Positions 26,801 through 35,965 of a stretch of DNA of 64,000 bases are shown one piece after another (positions within the stretch are counted from its first letter, which is position 1; every line of letters starts with the position of its first letter). Source of the stretch: Trichoplax sp. H2 (lineage: Eukaryota; Placozoa; Uniplacotomia; Trichoplacea); assembly GCA_003344405.1 (NCBI GenBank), contig NOWV01000074.1:62001-126000 (forward strand). The letters run 5' to 3'. A program made the translations under genes and the position numbers. The notes below the pieces were generated by a model. The model did not search any database. It was given only the letters and a program-made list of their open reading frames with translations, and had not been told where the DNA came from.

Positions 26801-29800
26801 GCTTTATCCTATCAGTACAGTCAATTTTGGAATTTGTAAGATATGATTGATGTCAACTAGAGTTAGGGTTCAAAAATTCTAAGTAAATTCATTGCACCAG
26901 CTTTAAAGCAGAACTTGCAAGCGAAATTCGATGTCAGTGGATTCTAAAATAGTCGGGCATATGGTAGGATAGCATCATCTTAAAATATTCTAACCATACA
27001 CTATATTGATCCGTATGCATATTATACATTATGCAAATAGTGTTCAAAGACATTCTACTGATTTTATTATTAAAGTAATCACGCCTTGCTTCATCATATT
27101 AAACAATCATAATTGCCAACTCCAACTGAGTTCATGTCATTTGCTTTCGACTGCAACGATATCCGATAACTTTTTAACGGATGTCAATTAATTAATTGCA
27201 TAGACGATGAGAACAGTGGCCAACAGGGTAAAAACAATGGCATAAAATAATAGAATGCAGTTGCAATGGCAGATTTTATTAGTCACTGGGATCATCACTG
27301 ATATTTATCGCAAAGACAGGAAGTTCAGGAAGGAATTACTTCACATGACAGTCACTATACCATAGATCTTTCTGCGAGAATTACTACTTTATCGTTAATG
27401 TGATGCTTCCATCTTGAAATAAAATTGGTTTTGCAAGGTATTATGAAGTTTATTGAATAGTTAGCCTAGCCAAAATGTTTTGATAGTTTCCGATTAGAGT
27501 CTCGCAATCTTTTATCTGCTATGATTTTAAGCTAACTATAGTGGTCCGCAAATTAAATAGTCAATTGCACGAATTAATGCTATTAACTCAAATATTCGTT
27601 ACTATTAGTACGATATCATTAGTAATAATTTATTTTCGTAAAATTTACATCTCTCCTTGTGATATTACCCTTTAGGTAAATTATCAAAACCCTTACTATT
27701 GCACCTATCAATTGCTGATGGAATATACTGAGCAATCTTTATTTCTCGCAGCTTGCCCGATAGATTTCTATTATACCTAACATTTTCCGTACATTAATTT
27801 AACGTATTTTACAGTATGTACTGCAGGCACCATTTCCAATGAGCTAGATAGAGTCGCTGTTCATTCTCTTCATCTAGAACAAAGTAACAACAAATTTGCC
27901 ATTTTTTTCATTGACATTGTGTAATCCCCGCGGTCCACCTGTTTTTAATATTTGCAATGCACTTGCCTACTATTTAAACAAAATAATGATGCCACATATT
28001 CGTAGTATAGATCAATTTGAGCATCCACTGTTCGGTCTCTTCGTAAAGCAGACAGACAGTTTTTTTCAATGTCAACATTTTTTGTTTTTGAATCCAATTT
28101 TTATATCTCACCAATCAGGCGCCTAAGGAATGGTCTTATATTTGTTACAAAATCTCTTAAGATCCTTGCATATAGAAATTCTAGTGAATACTGTAGGTAA
28201 TACAGCACATGCGGTCAAATTAATTAATCCCTATCACACAAGAATCAGATTAAAATTTATGATTGCGTCTTGATCCTGCTTTATTTGTGTACTTATTATT
28301 CTCTCATCAAGATAAACTCAATGGGTAGGATTGATAACGACTATGGAAGGAATTAAGAAGTTGTATCATCTTGAAACAAATATATTTTAATGTTATCTGA
28401 GCCTCCTATGCTACCATTTCGGTCTCGATTATTTCATACTTTTTGATTCTAACGTTGATATCAACTATCGTCTGGATTATTAATATTATAGTCAGTAATA
28501 TTCAATGCATTAAAAAAACAAAGAGAAAAGAAAGATTTATAAGCCGTCTGAAATAACCACGGGATAAGTTATTCATTATAAATTCAACTTCAAATGATGA
28601 AGGGAAAAATACTCCTTGACTTAAATAATCACTTTATGTACAGGATAGGATTCACTTGGTGGCTAATAATATTTACTTATTGCTAGCGTGTATATAAAAC
28701 ACAGTTTACTGTATATTAAAGTATAGCAATATTGAAATCTTATATTGTATACGAGTTTCTTAAAATATCAATAATTGCAAAGTTGTCAATGATCAGATGG
28801 CTTTAATAATATTGTAAATTGTACATAAGGCTAAGTAAAATGCATCAAAAGATAACATTGAATGATTTAATTCTAAGTCAACATTCTTAAAGCCATCCAC
28901 GATTAATCAATAGTAGATATTAATACAATGCCTGAATCCAAAATGGAATCAATAGGACGATAAAGAAAAAAATAAAATGATAAATGATAAATGATTCGCC
29001 ATCAAGTACAAAGTTAAAAGGGGCTTATGACTGCCATTTTAAGACTAAAGATAAATAAGCCAGGATACTGATGGTATTCTGTACGATATGTAAAACAACA
29101 TTGCCTACGGTAGCGTTTTCACAATATCCTGAAGAAAATTTAATTCAGTAAAGAATCCAATCGATACTATAAAATGCATCGATTGCACTATAGCTAAGGT
29201 AATAGCGATCAACATTTAGCTTCTACCAACAAACAAAAGATGTATCAAAAATTAAAGCGATTTTCAACCAGATAACCTTAATTATAGCAATGGCGAGTTA
29301 GAAGCAGTAATGTAGTGTGCATTTATCCTGTAAGTCATTCGAGTACACTGTACCTTCATAAAAAAGGTACTCATCGATTATCGCTATGTATCTTCAAAGA
29401 TAAATCAAATGAAGAAAAAGAGAACGCATGATAACATAACATCCTACTAATGTGTAAGTTTACCATGAATTAGGAATACTTCGAGAAATTGGCAAGCCGA
29501 AAATGCAATCAATCCTCACGTAGAGCATATAAAGTACGAGTAATCAATTCCGAAAATGACAGCTTCTATACGTTTATCAGTAAGATGATTGTCGTGGGTA
29601 CACTGCAAACCCTGAGATAGCAAATAATTAATTATTGGTAATTTGGATTTGTCGATATCTCATTCATCAATGGCGCTGATTACAAATGATAGGATGATCA
29701 GGCTTATGTACATGATCACCATCTCCGTTAACGATGATTGACCATCACGATAAATCATCTAATTATAAAATCTTATAACGCAATTGACCATATACCAATA

Positions 29801-30901
29801 CTTGTATTTAGAATAGACAATGCATACTAGAACTTGTACAGTAGGAATAATACTCCAACAAAGACCATTACAGTCTCCTTTATTTCAATTAATAAGAGGA
29901 TGATGGCGATATCGAGAACTTTACTACATGAATGACGAATGACTCATTAATTATATAATTATCGAAGGAGAAAGAAATGTTGCTTCGTGATGGAAGTGAT
30001 GCGATGAAATTCTTCAATTTTTCTTCAAATACTTGTCGTTGACTATAGAATAGTGCACAGGCTATTGTATATTTCAATTTTAAAATGAAAATGATAGACC
30101 ATTTGCGTGAATAAAAATCGAGCTCTAGCCCTAGTTATGATATTACAAATGTGTAGATTCATTGAATGGGTTCAACGATACACGATATTTACCGTGGGGA
30201 CTGACTGTTTCATAAAGATAGCTGTATCTATCTTAGATCTGGTCAAGCTAATCCAAATTACTAGTCATGATAATTGCTGTAATAAGCTAAGCGAATTTAG
30301 TTGATATCATACTATACGCCGCAGTCCCGTCATCCTTATGCATTTCATTCATCCAACAAATAACCTCACTGTGTTTATTTAATTTAATACCAGTCGTCAA
30401 AATTGTTCCTATCTTTCGATCTAATTCTGTCTATTTCAATGATGATCTAATCATCATGATTAACGTCGAAAGTTCATTTGTAGTGTTATCACTGACTTCA
30501 TACAGTAAATACAAACTGAAGAAATCAAATGGCAAACAGTTAAACTGAAAAGCATGAACAAAAATTAAAATAATTGCAGTTAACATCTGCTAGATAATTA
30601 TTGGTTTGATGACGGAAAGAATTTCAGTCAGATGGTCAAAATAAATAGGTAAAAAAATAAATAAAAATCAAAGTTATGAGCAAGATATTGTAGTATTACT
30701 TCACTTACCACTTTGGTATTTCAAGATTAAATAAGCAATCTTCCAGATGTTATCTAAACCGATGGTGTAACCTAAAACTGTCAAGACCATTTCTCGTGGT
30801 ATTCTCCATGTTGTTCGAACTGCCGAAGTAGCATCTTTGGCTTTAACAAAACTAGTAATAGATAATGAATTAAGTCGTTCTTGACTTCGATCGTAAGCCA
30901 T
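14837..30901 (-). CDS. SLC6-family sodium-coupled solute/neurotransmitter symporter, complete, 13 exons
   Basis: Seen: exons at 30709-30901, 21779-21913, 20484-20694, 19651-19783, 19033-19170, 18761-18864, 18312-18436, 17978-18105, 17606-17737, 17320-17419, 15976-16076, 15447-15617 and 14837-14959, all in phase (597 residues plus TAA). TM1 reads GLDNIWKIAY (48-57). TM2 reads GLPLFLIEMIVGQ. Extracellular loop 2 has LPWTTC and the paired Cys150/Cys159. TM4 has the KGIFVSGK motif. TM6 has SLGVGFG and SSYNKR. TM8 has LIAFDNQ with Asp387. TM10 has GGLYVFQLFDWY with Asp443. TM12 has YWWSLLTGW and then RAKG. Known: this family imports amino acids, monoamines or osmolytes with Na+ (often Cl-). Length and the twelve spans fit. 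Odd: the usual GLGNVWRFPY is altered (Gly to Asp50, Arg to Lys54), the NGGGAF stretch is YQSVIA, and the substrate-site Tyr of TM3 appears to be His126. Substrate cannot be named. The exon 7 acceptor could be three bases earlier. Start: the first ATG, 59 bases after an in-frame stop. Confidence 0.94.
21914..30708. other. SLC6 intron 1 (8.8 kb)
   Basis: This separates the exon that encodes the N-terminus and TM1 from the rest of the gene. The junction is phase 1 and rejoins AGT-G to TT-ATT-GCC, giving a continuous TM1-TM2 reading. The sequence is very AT-rich. I found no convincing nested gene on either strand. A degenerate tandem repeat at 25448-25900 is listed separately. Its length stands out against the other introns of the gene (168 to ~1240 bp). 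Confidence 0.75.
25448..25900. repeat. Degenerate ~150-bp tandem repeat, about three copies
   Basis: Related blocks start near 25448, 25583 and 25740. Each opens with an AGCAGTAAAATTTCAAATT-like stretch, then a TATCTA(C/T)GGAAGTACAT-like stretch. Further on comes AAACTA followed by GTAAAATTGTTTAAG and AAAGTACGTGCA. The copies are well diverged. Similar fragments (AAATTTAGCTTCATCTATA near 38150 and TATCTACGGAA near 38283) hint at a dispersed family. Confidence 0.5.
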
Positions 30902-30956
30902 AGAACCGCAGTATTAGTGGGTAGAAAATAGTTGGAAGCTGAATATTGTCGGTTGA

Positions 30957-31211
30957 TTAATTATCTAACTGACTGCTAACGAACAGTGGGACAAATGCAA
31001 TGGCTTGGTGGTACAGCAATTGGATGAAAACCGTCAATAATGATATTGTTGTCAAGAGTAGATACGTGTCTCGCAAGTAATTAGAAGCAACTTTAATTTG
31101 GATAATTTTCACTCTGATGCTTACAGTATATCGTTGATTCGCCAATATTGAGCCAAAACTAAGAGAAATTTTCGTATGTGTATAACTCAAGCCAATAATA
31201 ATGATTGATCG
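30957..31211 (-). pseudogene. Possible exon or remnant of a multipass membrane receptor (class C GPCR-like?)
   Basis: A strong acceptor (CTTTCTTTTATAG) precedes position 31211 on the minus strand. It opens into about 84 codons ending at a stop at 30957. The reading has two hydrophobic segments separated by a basic stretch (IRVKIIQIKVASN). The order SLSFGSILAN, basic loop, then YLLLTTISLL vaguely resembles TM3-loop-TM4 of GABA-B-type class C receptors. I see no flanking exons that complete such a protein, and the piece abuts the SLC6 first exon by only 55 bases. It may be an orphan remnant or chance. Confidence 0.2.
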
Positions 31212-31511
31212 ATGCAACTATAAAAGAAAGCAACACAGCAATACAATACGGTCAATTTCTTCTCCAGCCTACTAGGCAAGCACCAGGCAAGTAACGATCG
31301 TGAATAAATAAAAAGTAGAGATTGATTCTATTTACTGTATTAATACGGTATACGTATTGTTGTACAACAATATTTCAAGTTGAGAGATAGATACAGGAGA
31401 AGGGAAGAGTCATTGAGAATTTCTGCAATCAAAAAAAAAGTACACACATTTGTATCACGATAAATACGTCTACCGTATACTGTAACTATGCCAGTGTTGA
31501 TAGCAATAGGA

Positions 31512-31907
31512 CTATTTGATGTCTAATATTTCTTGCAAAGCGTCGTAATGTCTAGTGTGGCTTGTGTACAAGATGTCATTCGACAGTAGAATAACGTGTA
31601 TTATATTATTGGATGAGATGTAAATGGACTTTTTGAAATCAATTGAGTCCTGTCTTGAATTTGTATAAGGATCAATCGAGTTAACGCTATTGGTTTTTTT
31701 TTGCACCTTTCTGTCTTATTCTTTCTTTTTGACTGTTCTATCTTATTGGCAGCTGGATGATTGAAGATTAATAATGAAGATTGAATAGTTTCTACATAAG
31801 ACTTTAATAATCAGTCAATTGATCCATTCTATTTGTTGGCCATTTTACTTAAAGGATGTCCTAGTAAAAGCACCACCAATACTACCAAGATTGAATTGCA
31901 AATGTTT
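31512..31907 (-). CDS. Candidate 3'-terminal exons of an unidentified minus-strand gene
   Basis: Two adjacent open segments join in phase. The first, 31849-31907, follows acceptor GTATAG and reads KHLQFNLGSIGGAFTRTSF before a GTAAAA donor. The second starts after a CAG acceptor near 31709. It continues as KKVQKKTNSVNSIDPY and ends with HYDALQEILDIK and a stop at 31512. The mix of polar residues looks more like coding than the surrounding frames. I recognise no family and found no confident upstream exon. The donor is weak. This may still be chance in AT-rich DNA. Confidence 0.25.
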
Positions 31908-32453
31908 CTATACTAGCAAATTACTTGTTGTCAAAATAATAGCCTATAGTCCGTAATATAGTAGTTGGAATGAAGAGAATGACGATTTCAATCCAAACCA
32001 ATAAAAGACAAAAAAAATTTTCAATACCTTTGGATGTTTCCTTCTACCACTCTCTCACTTTTCTTATTTTACTTTCTTTTCTTTTTATTTTTTTGTTATC
32101 TATGTCTATTTTCACTTCTTTTCATTCAACCATGATTATAATAATTATATTTTAGATAGACCTTTTCAATATAAGCCAAGTGTGTTTATGGTTTCGATAT
32201 GTAGAGAATAACACCTAGCGTCTACAACATCAGCTCAATATTTCCCTCTTTGCTGCTTCTTCTAGTTCTACCTGGTTCTACTCATAATGAAGAAGAATTG
32301 TTGTTATCAGTATCTAATATTTTTTCTCGTCTTATTGTTCACGTATTATCAATAATATTATTATTCATTTTATTATCTTTTATAAACTTCTATGTGGGCA
32401 GCATGCATTCATTGTGTGCTAGTATACCGCACAGTATCGTATTACACTCAATT

Positions 32454-32500
32454 CCATAAAGGTAAAAGTTTTTTTTGGGGGGGGGGGGGTACCTTTATGG
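32454..32500. repeat. T8G13 tract enclosed by an 11-bp perfect inverted repeat
   Basis: CCATAAAGGTA at 32454-32464 is the exact reverse complement of TACCTTTATGG at 32490-32500. Between them are AAAG, eight T and thirteen G. The arms could form a hairpin that presents the homopolymer loop. Thirteen consecutive G can also form a G-quadruplex. The exact homopolymer lengths are uncertain because such tracts are error-prone in assemblies. Confidence 0.8.
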
Positions 32501-32883
32501 TCAATACCTTTTCTTTTCATTGATCTCTGTGCAAGCACTTTGCTCTTGAGTTTTGACTTAAAATCGACTGTACCTTGCGATACTCTATCATACTACAGTC
32601 CAGGCAAAAACTACTGGACTAGGTACGTCAAAGAAAACTGAAATTGACAATCTTTACCGTGCATTTGAAAAGAAAAACGACGATCGAGCTTGTTTTGCAT
32701 CAAGTTGATTCCTTTTTCTTACCCTTCCTGGTATTCACAGACAACTCCAGTACAAAAAAGCGAGAGAGGAACTCGCGTACACACTAGCCGATAAACCCGT
32801 TTTTAGCTTGTAGTATGATACATGTACATTGTAGAATTGTACACTATTGGCATAGTGGCGTGTTTTATTGGATTTGTTTAATG

Positions 32884-33926
32884 TAAATAGTAAAAATTGC
32901 TATATTACTATAACAACTACCAATCCACGCCTGTAAGATCTCTCTTACTTCACTTCACTTATATTGGATCCATTTGCTAAAATAAGGATTTCTAACTTGA
33001 GTATTACTCAGCTAGTTCATACTGAAGGAATCTTAAAATTGACGCGGCGCTACAACGCCTAATCCAAAATACTAATCATGATGGAACTTGCTATATAAAA
33101 ATTACGAGCCGTAGTGTACACTATTTTCGATCCCAAAAATTGCACTATTGAGTGTACTAAAAACTACTAAATTACTATAAAAACTGTGAATCCACGCCTG
33201 TAAGATCTCTCTTACTTCACTTCACTTATATTAGATCCATTTACTAGAATAAGGACTGCTATTTAGAATATTAGTCAGCTAGTTCATACTGAAGAAATCT
33301 TAAAATTGACGCGGCGCTACAACGCCTAATCCAAAATACTAATCATGATGGAACTTGCGATTTAAAAATCACGAACCGTACTGCATTTTCGATCCCAAAA
33401 TTGCACTATTGAATTTACTAAAAATTACTAAATTACTATGAAAACTACGAATCAGCGCCTGTAAGATCTCTCTGACTTCACTTATATTGGATCTCTTTGC
33501 TAGAATAAGGACTGCTATTTAGAGTATTAGTCAGCTAGTTCATACAGAAGAAATCTTCAAATTGACGCGGCGTTACAACGCCTAATCCAAAATATTAATC
33601 ATGATGGAATTTGCGATATAAAAATCACGAACCGTACTGCATTTTCGATCCCAAAATTGCACTATTGAATTTACTAAAAATTACTAAATTACTATGAAAA
33701 CTACGAATCAACGCCTGTAAGATCTCTCTAACTTCACTTATATTGGATCTCTTTGCTAGAATTACGACTTCTAACTAGAGTATTACTCAGCTAGTTCATA
33801 CAGAAGGAATCTTCAAATTGACGCGGCGCTACAGCGCCTAATCCAAAATACCAAACATGATGGATTTTACTATATAAAAATCAGCAACCGCGGTGTATTT
33901 TCGATTTCAAAAATTGCACTATTGAA
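32884..33926. repeat. Four-copy ~260-bp tandem repeat with internal GC hairpin
   Basis: Copies begin at about 32925, 33192, 33453 and 33709 (periods 267, 261 and 256). A partial copy lies upstream from 32884. Each carries GCCTGTAAGATCTCTCT, AGCTAGTTCATAC, the G+C-rich GACGCGGCGCTACAACGCC and AATCATGATGGA (AAACATGATGGA in copy 4), followed by a TATATAAAAAT-like stretch. The hairpins sit at 33046-33059, 33313-33326, 33569-33582 and 33825-33838 around a TACA loop. The copies differ by substitutions and small indels, so the array is not brand new. No open reading frame is shared by the copies. Confidence 0.93.
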
Positions 33927-34370
33927 TAATGAATGTCCACTTGTACAATGTCAAGGACTACTACAAGAATACCTAGGCTAGACTGAACTGAACACTCCTT
34001 TGGATGGACGATACTTGGCCAATTTGGGTCGACAAATTATGTCAACACTTCATTATGGTAACTACCAGTACATTACTTGGCAGTAGTATTCAGACAGTCG
34101 ATTCTGAATGGACGGATTTTTTCTAAATTAAGTAATCTTATATTGTATTCCATTGCCTATTACTAAGCTCTGCTTGGAAGCAGTCGCTTTCGATCATCAA
34201 TGTTATTTAAATTAAATTAGTTCGAGTGATTTAGAGAACAGTCACCGAAGATCCATACTGATAGTGAGTAACTATTTTTCGACATTTTGGGCCGTGTTTG
34301 GTATAAAAAAAAATCCGTCTGTCTGAGGAGAGTGTCCACTGTCCAGTCCAGGTATATTTCGAGTGGTCTG
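33927..34370. other. Unique spacer, nothing recognised
   Basis: This lies between the four-copy tandem repeat and the next GTAC array. No gene, motif or repeat was seen on either strand. Confidence 0.5.
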
Positions 34371-34440
34371 GTATACAGTACAGTACAAAGTTATCATTAT
34401 TACAGTACTGTACCATACTGTACACTACAGTACAGTACTG
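34371..34440. repeat. GTACA/GTACT palindromic pentamer array (third locus)
   Basis: Runs of GTACAGTACA and GTACTGTAC with orientation switches, of the same type as at 4050-4513 and 5034-5235 but 30 kb away. Open frames crossing it are artefacts of the stop-free pentamer. Confidence 0.85.
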
Positions 34441-34710
34441 TTCCAACGTCGGGTCAAAGCTTTTCCTGCAGGTTGGTTGCAGACGGCAAGGCCAAAAACT
34501 CTGCTGTGGAGGTATTAAAAATTATTTTATTTTTTATACGTACACTTGTTAGGGAGCCATGCTCCGAAATATTAATTGCTATGTTAATTAAAATATCTCA
34601 TTTAAGTTATTGTTTGCTCCAGCAGCTTATTAGATTAATCTTACGTTTTTCTTTAGTACATTTTACGATTAAGATTAACCAAAATAAAGTGAAGTATTTA
34701 AACCTATTAC

Positions 34711-35445
34711 TCATGAGTAGCTTATTTGTGTAGCTGAGAGTTAGTTCAACTACGATAGGTCCCTGTAATGTAACTTAGTATTATGATTGTAGACTGTTAG
34801 CCATGTGTAGTATAATGTACAGTAGATATTTATCCTAAGAGATATTTGGTAGCTATAACTATAGACTGTAGTGGTAGAGACTTTATGCTAGAGTACAGAT
34901 GACTATATATAGTAAGCTGTTGAGTTACTAATAAGGCTATAGGTAAAAGTAGAACTGTAAATCATATATTAGGATATGGTTAATTCATTGTACTTTGGTT
35001 GGTGTGAATAATGTCTACGTAAGTATTGTAGTCGTATCCATATTGGATTAATGATGGTCCGCTGTAGAATAGTCTTACTAAGAATAATTTAACTATGTGT
35101 AAAATAAGGTAAAAGGTTGCCATGCGGATTGTAGCTGCGAATGCTACGGAAAGTATAAAAGCATGCAACTTTAGATTATTCTATTAGTTCGTTGTAGAAG
35201 TCTTTAGTAGTAGTATTCGGCTAAAGTAGAGCTGTGTGTAGTTGATCTTTGTATAAGATTGAATAAAGCCCTTATTTTTCTAAAATTTGGAATTTTGTGA
35301 TTGGTATATATCACAGTCCCTAAGTTAGTTGGGAACACGAGCACTAGTGAAGATAGTCATGAGTAGCTTATTTGTGTAGCTGAGAGTTAGTTCAACTACG
35401 ATAGGTCCCTAAGTTAGTTGGGAACACGATTACTAGTGAAGATAG
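34711..35445. repeat. 89-bp tandem duplication, first copy split by an LTR insertion
   Basis: The unit TCATGAGTAGC...GAAGATAG is intact at 35357-35445 (89 bases). The adjacent copy is split into 34711-34763 and 35321-35356. Together these two pieces also make 89 bases and match the intact copy almost perfectly. The break lies exactly after GTCCC, which is duplicated at 35316-35320. The intact copy is therefore the pre-insertion site. Confidence 0.92.
34764..35315 (+). mobile_element. Solo LTR of a retrotransposon (552 bp)
   Basis: Seen: the segment starts TGTAATG and ends ATATCACA, so it has the canonical TG...CA termini. It is flanked by a 5-bp target duplication GTCCC (34759-34763 and 35316-35320). 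Inside, TATAAAAG (35154-35161) and then AATAAA (35262-35267) have the spacing of a U3 promoter and an R-region poly(A) signal, which sets the orientation as plus. There is no coding capacity. Known: recombination between the two LTRs of a retrotransposon leaves exactly this structure. The superfamily (Ty3 or Ty1) cannot be told from the LTR alone. The short minus-strand open frame inside it is incidental. Confidence 0.88.
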
Positions 35446-35618
35446 TGTTTAAGACTCGGTTTCTTGTTACAAAGGAGATTTGTAACAACACTGTACAGTA
35501 TCTCTATCGGATAGAATAAAACTTCGAACCAGTTTAGTAATTAAATTATCCACACGGACCACGTCAGCAATATCATACTAGAATAACTGCATTACAGCAA
35601 TACGCACCATCTGTACGA

Positions 35619-35965
35619 CTGCATGCAACAAATGGCTTTTCTTACCCCTATGGCTAAACCAAATATACAAAGTTTACAAAGTGACAACAGTAGTATACAG
35701 TAAGGCCCAGCCATATCAACATCGATATTTTCTTTACTGCTGCATGCAACAAATGTGTTTTCTACCACTATGGCTAAAACTCAATGTACAAAGTTTGCAA
35801 AGAATTCTATGCAAAATGACGACAGTCGTACACAGTAGGGTCCAGCCAATATCAACATCGACATCTTCTGTACTACTGCATGCAATGAATGGGTTTCTCA
35901 CCACTATGGCTAGACCAAATATACAAAATTTGTAAAATGACAACTGTAGTATACAGTAGGGCCCA
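35619..35965. repeat. Three-copy ~121-136-bp tandem repeat
   Basis: Copies start with CTGCATGCAA at 35619, 35740 and 35876. Each continues through CACTATGGCTA or CCCTATGGCTA, TACAAAGTTT-like and ATGACAAC-like blocks, then GTATACAGTAGGGCCCA-like sequence and, in the first two copies, ATATCAACATCGA. Copy 2 carries about 15 extra bases (GAATTCTATGCAA region). The last copy is truncated near 35965. Confidence 0.9.

Noticed and set aside
27970-28090. Minus-strand frame with a faint ferritin-like look (QIDLYYEYVASLF)
   Set aside because: A stop lies just upstream and there is no AG acceptor between it and the open stretch. No further ferritin motifs were found.
34287-34733. A 148-codon plus-strand open frame
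   Set aside because: It crosses the GTAC array and then AT-rich DNA. It has no domain and no splice context.
34980-35168. 62-codon minus-strand open frame
   Set aside because: It lies entirely inside the solo LTR, antisense to its promoter, and shows no homology.
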